NCBI GenBank assembly: GCA_002440705.1
Contig: DJVA01000093.1
Location: 1 to 6,761, forward strand
Direction of reading: 5' to 3'
Length of the DNA: 6,761 nt
Origin: Flavobacteriaceae bacterium UBA6268
Lineage (GTDB): Bacteria > Bacteroidota > Bacteroidia > Flavobacteriales > Flavobacteriaceae
Part shown: positions 1-5,875 of the stretch, one piece after another
How the letters are laid out: each line of letters opens with the position of its first letter
How positions within the stretch are numbered: the stretch's first letter is position 1
The notes under the pieces: model-generated
What the model saw: the letters and a program-made list of their open reading frames with translations, nothing else
Told to the model about the DNA's origin: nothing
The model's database searches: none
Program-made: the position numbers and the translations under genes

Positions 1-11
1 GGAGTAGTTTT

Positions 12-43
12 TTTGTGGGATGTTGGGGGAAGGTTTATCTTTG
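12..43 (+). promoter_or_regulatory. Bacteroidota-type promoter of the first gene
   Basis: A TTTG at 12-15 (-33 type) is followed after 20 bases by TATCTTTG at 36-43, an exact match to the Bacteroidota -7 consensus TAnnTTTG. The known spacing is about 17-23 bases, so both boxes and their distance fit. Transcription would start near 48-51, only a few bases before the ATG at 53 or about 14 bases before the TTG at 63, giving a very short or absent leader. The boxes are seen directly; the start point is inferred. Confidence 0.6.
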
Positions 44-62
44 TTTTCCACAATGAGATTTT

Positions 63-461
63 TTGAAACCACTCCTGTCCATAGTATTGTTTTTGACCTT
101 CGCAGCCAGGCCTGTTTATAACGTGGGTTTTATCCTGTATTATGAACTGAACCTGGATTACATTGTGGCCAATTACTGTGTGAACAAAGACAAGCCCGAA
201 TTGAAGTGTAATGGGAAGTGCTACTTGATGCAGCACCTGCAACTAAAAGAAGCCTCCAAAAAGCAAGAAAAGGATTCGGAAAAGGCACGTTTGGTGGAGG
301 CTTTTTATCCCCTTTATTTTCATGTTGCTTCGCAACCACTTCCAAAGGTATTCTTTGTAACTATTTTGGAACATCAATGGAAGTTTCAATTGCATCCAAC
401 CCATCCCTATTTGGAAAAAGTGACCCCGCCACCCAAAGAACGCTTGCTTTTTAATTCCTAA
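63..461 (+). CDS. Small exported protein with CNGKC motif, possibly frameshifted at its start
   Basis: A 132-residue protein if read from the TTG at 63. It has a Lys followed by a hydrophobic N-terminal segment (about residues 2-15, signal peptide or membrane anchor), Cys39, a CNGKC motif (Cys49, Cys53), a Lys-rich stretch (about 60-75) and a PPP at 122-124 close to the C-terminus. I recognise it as the kind of small hypothetical protein seen next to metal-related genes in Flavobacteriia, but know no named function. Cys residues in an exported protein beside HMA proteins suggest metal or thiol chemistry (inference). The start is odd. An in-frame TGA lies at 54-56, and no in-frame ATG exists before residue 56. 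An ATG at 53 is out of frame by one base of a T6 run (59-64). With five T's it would read MRFLKPLLSIVLFLTF, an ideal signal-peptide start. TTG start, sequencing error and phase-variable tract are all possible. The reading frame itself is well supported; function is not. Confidence 0.75.
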   Translation: MKPLLSIVLFLTFAARPVYNVGFILYYELNLDYIVANYCVNKDKPELKCNGKCYLMQHLQLKEASKKQEKDSEKARLVEAFYPLYFHVASQPLPKVFFVTILEHQWKFQLHPTHPYLEKVTPPPKERLLFNS

Positions 462-466
462 TAGTT

Positions 467-504
467 CCCAGAGGCCTGTTTGCCTTTGGGGTATTGTATT
501 TTAT
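467..504 (+). terminator. Weak terminator or attenuator hairpin between the first two genes
   Basis: Nine pairs with one G-T wobble (467-475 with 482-490, loop CTGTTT), starting five bases after the stop codon. The downstream bases are T-rich but interrupted (GTATTGTATTTTATT), so termination may be partial. No clear promoter lies between this hairpin and the next start at 525, which favours read-through. Confidence 0.4.
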
Positions 505-524
505 TCCATTTAAAAAGTTAAGAA

Positions 525-1544
525 ATGAAACAAATTGTATTGGCACTTTGTGTGCTGCATACGGTGTTGCTTTTTGGGCAGGATACCCTTGAAGTGGCAT
601 CCAAATGGTCGGGAAACAGACCCGACGGACATGCTCCCATCTCGGTAATGGGAGATCATGTACACGGAAAAGGTGGGTTTATGCTCTCCTACCGTTACAT
701 GTCCATGAACATGGAAGACTTGCGCAAGGGAAATGACGATGTAAGCGTTCCAGAGGTTTTGGAAGCCTATATGGTGACCCCTGTAAAAATGCCGATGCGA
801 ATGCACATGCTGGGGGCCATGTATGCCCCGACCGATCGCCTTACCCTGATGGGAATGGTATCGGTAGTTTCCATGGAAATGGATCACATTACCCGTATGG
901 GCATGACGTTTACTACGGAATCTTCCGGATTTGGTGATGTGCAGTTGTCCGGGCTTTACAAGTTTTTCAATAAAAACCATCAGGTCTTCCATGGCAAGTT
1001 GGGTTTATCCCTTCCAACGGGAAGTATCCAAGAAACCGACGTTACCCCAGCCTCGAGCCCCGATGCGGTGATTTTGCCCTATCCCATGCAATTGGGGAGT
1101 GGAACGTTGGACCTTAGTGCGGGACTTACGTACCTTTGGCAGGATGAAAACCTCTCGGGAGGCCACCAGTTGAACGGGTTGTTCCGTACGGGGAAGAATA
1201 ACAAGGACTACCGATTAGGGAATCGTTATGGACTGCAGAACTGGGTAGCCTATAAAGTTTTGGACTGGCTTAGTTTTTCAGCTAGGGTAGAAGGGTTGCT
1301 GGTTTCTAAACTGGAAGGTGCCAATCCCGATTTAAACCCCATGATGGTTATTACGGCCGACACAGCCAATTTTGGTGGAACCTATGTTAATGGAGGCTTG
1401 GGCTTTAATGTGTATGTGCCCAAGGGAGCTTTAAAAAACATGCGGTTTGGTTTTGAAATTGCACAGCCCTTGCTACAGGATGTGGAAGGCGTTCAATTAA
1501 AACGGAAAGAAAGCCTTGTGGGTGGGGTGCAATACGCCTTTTAA
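525..1544 (+). CDS. Met/His-rich outer-membrane beta-barrel protein (annotated elsewhere as 'transporter')
   Basis: A 339-residue protein with a signal peptide (about residues 1-19, cleavage after FGQ). The mature part has alternating hydrophobic and polar strands with many Gly and aromatic residues, ends in Phe, and fits an outer-membrane barrel of the loose group often called 'transporter' or phenol-degradation MetA-like. The N-terminal half is strikingly rich in Met and His. A GDHVHGKGGF stretch (43-52) is followed by SYRYMSMNM (55-63), and there are 12 Met between residues 83 and 127, including KMPMRMHM. Closely similar patterns are familiar to me from family members near copper genes, and Met/His clusters are typical Cu(I)/Cu(II) ligands. 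A role in copper binding or passage at the outer membrane is inference. The start ATG gives a clean signal peptide. It lies 63 bases after the first gene and is followed by a strong terminator hairpin. Confidence 0.85.
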   Translation: MKQIVLALCVLHTVLLFGQDTLEVASKWSGNRPDGHAPISVMGDHVHGKGGFMLSYRYMSMNMEDLRKGNDDVSVPEVLEAYMVTPVKMPMRMHMLGAMYAPTDRLTLMGMVSVVSMEMDHITRMGMTFTTESSGFGDVQLSGLYKFFNKNHQVFHGKLGLSLPTGSIQETDVTPASSPDAVILPYPMQLGSGTLDLSAGLTYLWQDENLSGGHQLNGLFRTGKNNKDYRLGNRYGLQNWVAYKVLDWLSFSARVEGLLVSKLEGANPDLNPMMVITADTANFGGTYVNGGLGFNVYVPKGALKNMRFGFEIAQPLLQDVEGVQLKRKESLVGGVQYAF

Positions 1545-1556
1545 TTTTGTAATTTT

Positions 1557-1585
1557 GGGTGGCGGATGTTCCGCCACCTATTTTT
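1557..1585 (+). terminator. Intrinsic terminator after the Met-rich barrel gene
   Basis: A perfect nine-pair GC-rich stem (1558-1566 with 1570-1578) with a three-base loop TGT, extended by a G-T pair, then A and a run of five T's. It starts 13 bases after the stop codon at 1542-1544. It lies only 15 bases before the next start, so it could also act as a leader attenuator for that gene. Confidence 0.75.
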
Positions 1586-1599
1586 AAAACCAAATAACA

Positions 1600-2019
1600 A
1601 TGAAAAAACTCCTATTTGTATGGATAATGGCCCTTGCTTTTGTGGCCTGTAAAGAAAAAGAAACCAAAACCGAGCCCGAAGGGCCTACTCAGATGCAGCA
1701 GGTAATGGCGGTACACGACGAATTGATGCCCAAGATGTCCACCATCGGGGAATTGATTGGGAAGATTGAGGCCAACATCGATTCTACCAACGTGGATTCG
1801 GTGAAGGTAAAAGCTGTAACTGATTTGAAAGCTGCCAACAGGAGTATGATGACCTGGATGAAGGATTTTGGCAACGCCTTTGAAACCGATGAAATCATGA
1901 ACGGGGCGCCGCTTTCCGAAGACAAGCAAAAGACTTTGGATGCTTTTGAAAAAAGCGTGAACGAACTGAAAGCGCAGATGGATGGAGCTATTGAAAATGC
2001 CCAAGGCGCTATGCATTAA
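1600..2019 (+). CDS. Small Met-rich lipoprotein of the flavobacterial 'viral A-type inclusion protein' group
   Basis: A 139-residue predicted lipoprotein. A Lys-Lys and hydrophobic segment end in FVAC, with Cys17 as the likely acylation site (Phe at -3 is not ideal). After a charged linker (18-30) the rest looks helical. One stretch carries MQQVMAVHDELMPKM (32-46), a second RSMMTWMKDFG (81-91), and the protein ends in Met-His. I recognise this pattern from a flavobacterial lipoprotein family that databases label 'viral A-type inclusion protein', a name transferred by weak coiled-coil similarity that tells nothing about function. Paired Met and His on two helices would suit Cu(I) binding, and the neighbours agree, but this is inference. 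Residues after the Cys (KEKE) do not clearly show a surface-export signal. It has hairpin terminators on both sides, so it may be transcribed alone, although no complete promoter is visible. Confidence 0.85.
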   Translation: MKKLLFVWIMALAFVACKEKETKTEPEGPTQMQQVMAVHDELMPKMSTIGELIGKIEANIDSTNVDSVKVKAVTDLKAANRSMMTWMKDFGNAFETDEIMNGAPLSEDKQKTLDAFEKSVNELKAQMDGAIENAQGAMH

Positions 2020-2044
2020 GCCCTTTTAAGAAATGCTTAAGAAT

Positions 2045-2072
2045 GGGGCAGCCACGGGTTGCCCCTTTTTTT
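2045..2072 (+). terminator. Strong intrinsic terminator after the lipoprotein gene
   Basis: Nine-pair stem with one G-T wobble (2045-2053 with 2057-2065, GGGGC at the base, loop ACG), followed at once by seven T's (2066-2072). The form is textbook. It ends 13 bases before the next start codon, so the next gene needs its own promoter or read-through. Confidence 0.85.
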
Positions 2073-2073
2073 G

Positions 2074-2081
2074 TACTTTTG
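2074..2081 (+). promoter_or_regulatory. -7 box TACTTTTG directly before the HYC_CC_PP gene
   Basis: TACTTTTG matches TAnnTTTG exactly and ends four bases before the ATG at 2086, which would give a leaderless or almost leaderless transcript. No TTTG lies at the normal -33 distance, which falls inside the terminator stem. The box is therefore only half of a promoter, and the call is tentative. Confidence 0.4.
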
Positions 2082-2085
2082 TGTT

Positions 2086-2493
2086 ATGAAGCAATTGGCG
2101 TCGCTCTTTTTATCGGTACTGATCCTGCTAAGCAGTACGGGAATTACTTATGCCCGCCACTATTGCTTGGGGCATGAGATGCTGGCCAAGGTCACCTTGG
2201 GAGAGGAACCGCTTTCCTGTGGCATGGCGATGCCCGTTTCTGCTTGTGGAGACGAACTGCAAGCCCCCCATGGTTGCTGTTCCAACGACTACCTGAAGGT
2301 GGTTACCGACCAGCAGTTTGCCAAGGTGGCTTTCAATTTTAATTTCGACGTGCAGTGGTTGCCAACAGTTCCTGTCGTCCTTGCGGAGCCCCAAGTTGTT
2401 TTTATAGCCACACCCAGTACGCAGTACCCCACTTACCGTCCGCCTCCATTGTTGCGGGATTTACAGGTGTGGTACAAAACTTTCCTCATTTGA
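2086..2493 (+). CDS. HYC_CC_PP-type small exported protein
   Basis: A 135-residue protein with a signal peptide (about 1-23, cleavage near YA/RHY). It shows the three motifs behind the HYC_CC_PP family name: HYC at 25-27 right after the predicted cleavage site, a vicinal CC at 64-65 (HGCCSND), and PPP at 119-121. Additional Cys are at 45 and 54, and Met at 47 and 49. The molecular role of the family is not known to me. An N-terminal His next to Cys, plus further Cys and Met, makes metal binding in the periplasm plausible (inference), in line with the HMA genes downstream. The ATG at 2086 is preferred over an in-frame TTG at 2059, because the longer form starts inside the preceding terminator stem and puts residues in front of a good Lys-hydrophobic signal peptide. 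Its stop codon is part of the left arm of an inverted repeat. Confidence 0.88.
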   Translation: MKQLASLFLSVLILLSSTGITYARHYCLGHEMLAKVTLGEEPLSCGMAMPVSACGDELQAPHGCCSNDYLKVVTDQQFAKVAFNFNFDVQWLPTVPVVLAEPQVVFIATPSTQYPTYRPPPLLRDLQVWYKTFLI

Positions 2494-2554
2494 TTTTAAG
2501 GTATGCTGTTCCCTGAAAAGGGAAAAGAACGGATTCGTTTTACCTTAAAATCAA
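2490..2554 (+). repeat. Nested inverted repeat between the HYC_CC_PP and HMA-MauE genes
   Basis: A perfect 14-base inverted repeat (2490-2503 and 2541-2554, outer arms TTGATTTTAAGGTA and its complement) encloses a second stem of six pairs (2509-2514 with 2519-2524) closed by a GAAA loop, a GNRA tetraloop. The left arm contains the stop codon at 2491-2493; the right arm ends six bases before the ATG at 2561. No T-run follows, so it is not a normal terminator. It could protect mRNA ends, mark a processing site, or control translation of the next gene. The structure is seen; its role is inference. Confidence 0.7.
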
Positions 2555-2560
2555 TTTATC

Positions 2561-3289
2561 ATGTTGCATACGTATCACATTACAGGGATGACCTGTGAAG
2601 GCTGTAAAAAGTCGGTGGAAGCAGCCTTGCTGAAGGTGGACCACCTTACGGAAGTTTCCGTAGACCTGGAACACGGCACGGCCACAATTACTATGGACCA
2701 GTCGATTTCCTTGGATACCCTCCAGAAGGCCTTGCCTTCCAAATATCAAATTTTGGAGCAAGCCTCCAGGAACATTTTTGAAAACGCGCAAGAAGCGTCT
2801 CCAAAATCCAAATGGAGGCAATTAAGGCCCTTGTTCCTCATTTTTTCTTACCTGTTTGCCAGTGCCTTTCTTTTGCATTACCGTGCTTGGGATTGGGGCG
2901 CTGCCCTATTGGATTTTATGGGCTTGTTCTTTATTGTCTTTAGTTTTTTCAAGTTTTTGGACCTGAAAGGATTCCCGGAATCCTTCCGCATGTACGACCC
3001 TTTGGCGAAAATACTGCCCCTTTACGGATGGGTGTACCCCTTTATTGAACTGGGTTTGGGACTGCTGTTCCTGATGCGGGTTGAAGTGAACCTGGCCTTG
3101 TGGATTACCCTTGTGGTCTTGGGAATTACAACTTTTGGGGTCACCAAGTCCCTTTTAGACAAGAAAGCCATCCGTTGTGCTTGTTTGGGTACGGCCTTGA
3201 ACCTGCCCATGACGGAAGCGACGTTTATCGAAAACGCCATTATGATTGTCATGACCCTATGGATGTTGTTGAAAGGAGGGCTCTTATGA
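2561..3289 (+). CDS. Inner-membrane protein: HMA metal-binding domain fused to a MauE/DoxX-like membrane domain
   Basis: A 242-residue protein without a signal peptide. Residues 1-65 form a heavy-metal-associated (HMA) domain with the usual GMTCEGC motif (Cys12, Cys15) and the expected beta-alpha-beta-beta-alpha-beta pattern. A linker (66-89) leads to about five membrane segments (90-106, 113-133, 153-172, 177-195, 222-240). The FKFLDLKGFPESF...YDPLAK...YPFIELGLG region (130-167) and the CACLG motif (206-210) are those of MauE/DoxX-type redox-associated membrane proteins. Positive charges lie before segment 1 and in the loops 134-152 and 196-221, which places the HMA domain and the CxC (206, 208) on the cytosolic side. 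Likely role: moving or receiving a soft metal (Cu, perhaps Hg or Zn) across or at the inner membrane; thiol redox work is an alternative. It overlaps the TonB receptor gene by four bases (ATGA), so the two are translationally coupled. Confidence 0.9.
   Translation: MLHTYHITGMTCEGCKKSVEAALLKVDHLTEVSVDLEHGTATITMDQSISLDTLQKALPSKYQILEQASRNIFENAQEASPKSKWRQLRPLFLIFSYLFASAFLLHYRAWDWGAALLDFMGLFFIVFSFFKFLDLKGFPESFRMYDPLAKILPLYGWVYPFIELGLGLLFLMRVEVNLALWITLVVLGITTFGVTKSLLDKKAIRCACLGTALNLPMTEATFIENAIMIVMTLWMLLKGGLL
3274..3279 (+). promoter_or_regulatory. Strong Shine-Dalgarno site of the TonB receptor gene
   Basis: AGGAGG six bases before the ATG at 3286, inside the end of the preceding gene. Such a full site is uncommon in Bacteroidota. 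It fixes the receptor start at 3286 and supports coupling through the ATGA overlap. Confidence 0.75.
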
Positions 3290-5520
3290 AACGGTTGTTG
3301 TTATGGGTGTGCTTGACACCTTGGGCCTTGTTTTCGCAAAGCATGTTGGAGGGAAGGGTGGAAGATGCTGGCTTAAAGGAAGAACCCAGGGGATTGGGAG
3401 GGGCCAATGTGTTTTGGTTGGATACCACTATTGGCACCGTGACCGATTTGGATGGAAACTTTCAAATTCCGTATGCCACGGAATACCAAAAGCTAGTTAT
3501 TAGTTATGTGGGGTATCGTAGCGATACCTTGACGGTGCTGGACAACAGGAGGCTGGTTCATGCCCTGCAGCCTTCCAGTACCCTTAAAGAGGTAACCCTT
3601 TCGGCACGCAAAAAGAATGCTGCGAGGTCGTTTATCAGTGCCCAGAATGTCATCAACGTGAGCAGTGGGGAATTGTTGAAGGCAGCCTGTTGCAACCTAT
3701 CCGAAAGTTTTGAGACCAACCCCTCCATCGACGTCAATTTTGCGGATGCCATTACGGGGACCAAACAGATAAAAATGTTGGGACTTACTAGTCCGTATAT
3801 TTTGATCACTACCGAGAACATTCCTTCGGTGCGTGGGGCAGCCCAAAATTACGGGTTGAGTTTTATTCCCGGTACTTGGGTGCAGAGCATTCAGGTAACC
3901 AAAGGCGCAGGGAGTGTGGTGAACGGTTTTGAAAGCATCGCGGGACAGATCAATGCCGAACTGCAAAAACCCACTTCGGACGATGCCCTATTTGTGAATG
4001 CCTATGGTTCCATGAACGGGCGTTTGGAATTGAATACCCATGTGAATACCCCGGTGAGCGACCGATGGAGTACGGGGCTGTACGTGCACGGTAACCTTCG
4101 GGACCAAAAGTTTGATAAGAATGACGATGGTTTTTTGGACGTTCCTTTGGCCCGGCAAGTGAATGTGATGAACCGATGGCAGTACACCAATGCCGAGAAG
4201 GGATGGGTGAGTTTTTTGAATGTTCGGTATTTGAACGATGCCAAGCAAACAGGGGAAACCGATTTCAATCCCGATACCGACCAATTGACTACAAATGCTT
4301 GGGGTAGCGAGATCAAAACCCAGCGATGGGACTTTTCCGGAAAGTTGGGTTATGTGAATCCAGAAATTACCTATCAAAGTGCTGGACTGCAATTGGCCTA
4401 CAGTTACCATGACCAATCTTCCTATTTTGGGTTGCGCCGGTATGCTATTACCCATAACAGTGTGTATGCCAATGGACTTTACAATTCGATCATCAGTGAT
4501 TCGCGGCACAAGGTCAAAACGGGAATCAGTTTTACCCATGACGATTACAGCGAATTGGTAGACACTACCCGTTTTGAACGTACGGAAAACTCGGTGGGTG
4601 CTTTCTTTGAATACGCCTATGACGACTTGGACGCCTTGAGTTTGACAGCAGGAGTGCGGGTGGATCAGCACAACTTGCTCGGGTTTTTTGTGACCCCAAG
4701 ACTGCATGTGCGCTACACCCCCTGGGACCGATCGGCCTTGCGTTTTTCTGTGGGTAGGGGAAAGAAAAGTGCCAATATTTTTGCGGAGAACATGCCGTTG
4801 TTTGCCAGTTCGAGGCAGATTGAAATCCTTGGAAATGGGGGGAGTATTTATGGTCTAAACCCAGAGATTGCCTGGAATTATGGGGTCTCCTTTTTACAAG
4901 GGTTTGATTTGTGGCACCGAAAAGCAGACTTTACCCTGGATTTTTACCGTACCGATTTTACCAACCAAGTGGTGGTGGATTGGGAGAGCCCTACGCAAAT
5001 ACGATTTTACAATTTAGACGGAAAGAGCTATTCCAACAGTTTCCAAGCGGAACTGGATTACAATGTGATGGAGCATTGGGATTGGCGCTTAGCGTACAAA
5101 TACTATGATGTACAAACCGATTATTTGGAAGGACGGAAGGAACGTCCCTTTACGCCCAGGCACCGGCTTTTTGCCAATACCTCGTATGAAACCCATTTAC
5201 ACGATGACGGAAAGCAGTGGAAATTTGATGCCACTTACAACTGGTTGGGGGCACAGCGATACCCCTCCACGGAAGCCAGTCCCGTAAACTTTCAATTGCC
5301 CAATGAGACTCCCACTGTGGGCACCTTGAATGCTCAGGTCACCCGGGTCTTTGGTCCTCATTTTGAATGGTATGTGGGAGGGGAAAATATCACCAATGTG
5401 AAACAACCGCAACCCATTATTAGTGCCGAAAACCCGTTTGGCTCCTATTTTGATAGTACCTTTGTGTACGGACCCATTTTTGGAAGCATGTATTATATGG
5501 GATTGCGTTATCAATTATAA
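3286..5520 (+). CDS. TonB-dependent outer-membrane receptor, probably for metal
   Basis: A 744-residue receptor with a signal peptide (about 1-18, LFSQ before cleavage). Residues 20-105 are a carboxypeptidase-regulatory-like domain (TIGTVTDLDGNF and a following ISYVGY are diagnostic), common in Bacteroidota receptors. Residues about 118-230 are the plug, with ITGTKQIKMLGL, a VTKGAGSVVNGFESIAGQI segment and an unusual vicinal Cys pair at 135-136 (AACCNLSESFE). The rest is a 22-strand-type barrel with typical NVRYLN, GRGKKS and GGENITN stretches and a final YYMGLRYQL strand. The protein takes a substrate across the outer membrane using TonB/ExbBD energy. The substrate is not readable from the barrel, but the gene sits between two HMA genes, so a metal ion or metal chelate is likely (inference). 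No SusD-type partner is present, which speaks against a glycan receptor. An in-frame extension to 3100 is rejected because it overlaps the upstream gene and hides the signal peptide. Confidence 0.93.
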   Translation: MKRLLLWVCLTPWALFSQSMLEGRVEDAGLKEEPRGLGGANVFWLDTTIGTVTDLDGNFQIPYATEYQKLVISYVGYRSDTLTVLDNRRLVHALQPSSTLKEVTLSARKKNAARSFISAQNVINVSSGELLKAACCNLSESFETNPSIDVNFADAITGTKQIKMLGLTSPYILITTENIPSVRGAAQNYGLSFIPGTWVQSIQVTKGAGSVVNGFESIAGQINAELQKPTSDDALFVNAYGSMNGRLELNTHVNTPVSDRWSTGLYVHGNLRDQKFDKNDDGFLDVPLARQVNVMNRWQYTNAEKGWVSFLNVRYLNDAKQTGETDFNPDTDQLTTNAWGSEIKTQRWDFSGKLGYVNPEITYQSAGLQLAYSYHDQSSYFGLRRYAITHNSVYANGLYNSIISDSRHKVKTGISFTHDDYSELVDTTRFERTENSVGAFFEYAYDDLDALSLTAGVRVDQHNLLGFFVTPRLHVRYTPWDRSALRFSVGRGKKSANIFAENMPLFASSRQIEILGNGGSIYGLNPEIAWNYGVSFLQGFDLWHRKADFTLDFYRTDFTNQVVVDWESPTQIRFYNLDGKSYSNSFQAELDYNVMEHWDWRLAYKYYDVQTDYLEGRKERPFTPRHRLFANTSYETHLHDDGKQWKFDATYNWLGAQRYPSTEASPVNFQLPNETPTVGTLNAQVTRVFGPHFEWYVGGENITNVKQPQPIISAENPFGSYFDSTFVYGPIFGSMYYMGLRYQL

Positions 5521-5524
5521 AACT

Positions 5525-5875
5525 ATGAGAACAACACTGATTATTATGATTGTATTGTGGAGTGGGACCCTTTTGGCTCAGGACAAAAATGCCAAGGCGA
5601 CCGTCCAGGTAGATGGGGTTTGCTTTATGTGCAAGGCACGAATTGAAAAAGCCGCTATTAAAACGAAGGGTGTTAAAACCGCAGTTTGGAGTGTAGACAC
5701 TCACAAACTGAATTTGATTTATGATGCACGCAAAACCAATTTGGATACCATTCAAAAACGGATAGCGGAGGTAGGGCATGATACCGAAAAGTATAAGGCT
5801 ACGGATGCGGCTTATGAAAGTGTTTCGCCTTGCTGCAAATACCGTGACCCACAAATTATTGAATCGCACAACTGA
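5525..5875 (+). CDS. Periplasmic HMA-domain metal-binding protein
   Basis: A 116-residue protein with a signal peptide (about 1-19, LLAQ before cleavage) and one HMA domain (about 24-92). The usual GMTCxxC is here GVCFMC (Cys33, Cys36), so the Met of the classic motif is replaced by Val and one Met lies inside the CxxC. After the domain comes SPCCKYRDP with a vicinal CC at 103-104, giving four Cys in all. It starts four bases after the TonB receptor stop and is surely in the same transcript. Likely role: periplasmic metallochaperone that takes the metal from the receptor and passes it to the HMA-MauE inner-membrane protein. MerP-like mercury scavenging is an alternative. An in-frame upstream extension to 5423 was rejected because it overlaps the receptor end and buries the signal peptide. 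Confidence 0.92.
   Translation: MRTTLIIMIVLWSGTLLAQDKNAKATVQVDGVCFMCKARIEKAAIKTKGVKTAVWSVDTHKLNLIYDARKTNLDTIQKRIAEVGHDTEKYKATDAAYESVSPCCKYRDPQIIESHN

Noticed and set aside
510..992. 160-residue antisense frame opposite the barrel gene
   Set aside because: His-rich only because it mirrors Met (ATG/CAT) codons of the real gene; no start context or domain.
1550..1557. TAATTTTG as a -7 box for the lipoprotein gene
   Set aside because: No TTTG or TTG at a suitable upstream distance, and transcription would start inside a terminator stem; AT-rich coincidence is more likely.
1612..2016. 134-residue antisense frame covering the lipoprotein gene
   Set aside because: Exact shadow of a gene with a clear lipoprotein signal; no family features in the antisense translation.
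2059..2085. TTG start giving nine extra residues for the HYC_CC_PP protein
   Set aside because: It begins in the terminator stem and the ATG at 2086 gives a standard signal peptide right after a -7 box.
3100..3285. 62-codon N-terminal extension of the TonB receptor
   Set aside because: It runs inside the HMA-MauE gene in another frame; a good Shine-Dalgarno site and signal peptide fix the start at 3286.
3988..4707. 239-residue antisense frame inside the TonB receptor gene
   Set aside because: Long, but low-complexity shadow of barrel codons; the receptor frame is unmistakable.
5420..5869. 149-residue antisense frame over the periplasmic HMA gene
   Set aside because: The + strand carries a signal peptide and HMA domain; the antisense frame spans two genes and shows no domain.
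2561..5875. Mercury resistance (mer) operon
   Set aside because: HMA proteins recall MerP, but there is no merA, merT-type Cys pair in a first membrane helix, or merR; a TonB receptor is not part of mer operons.
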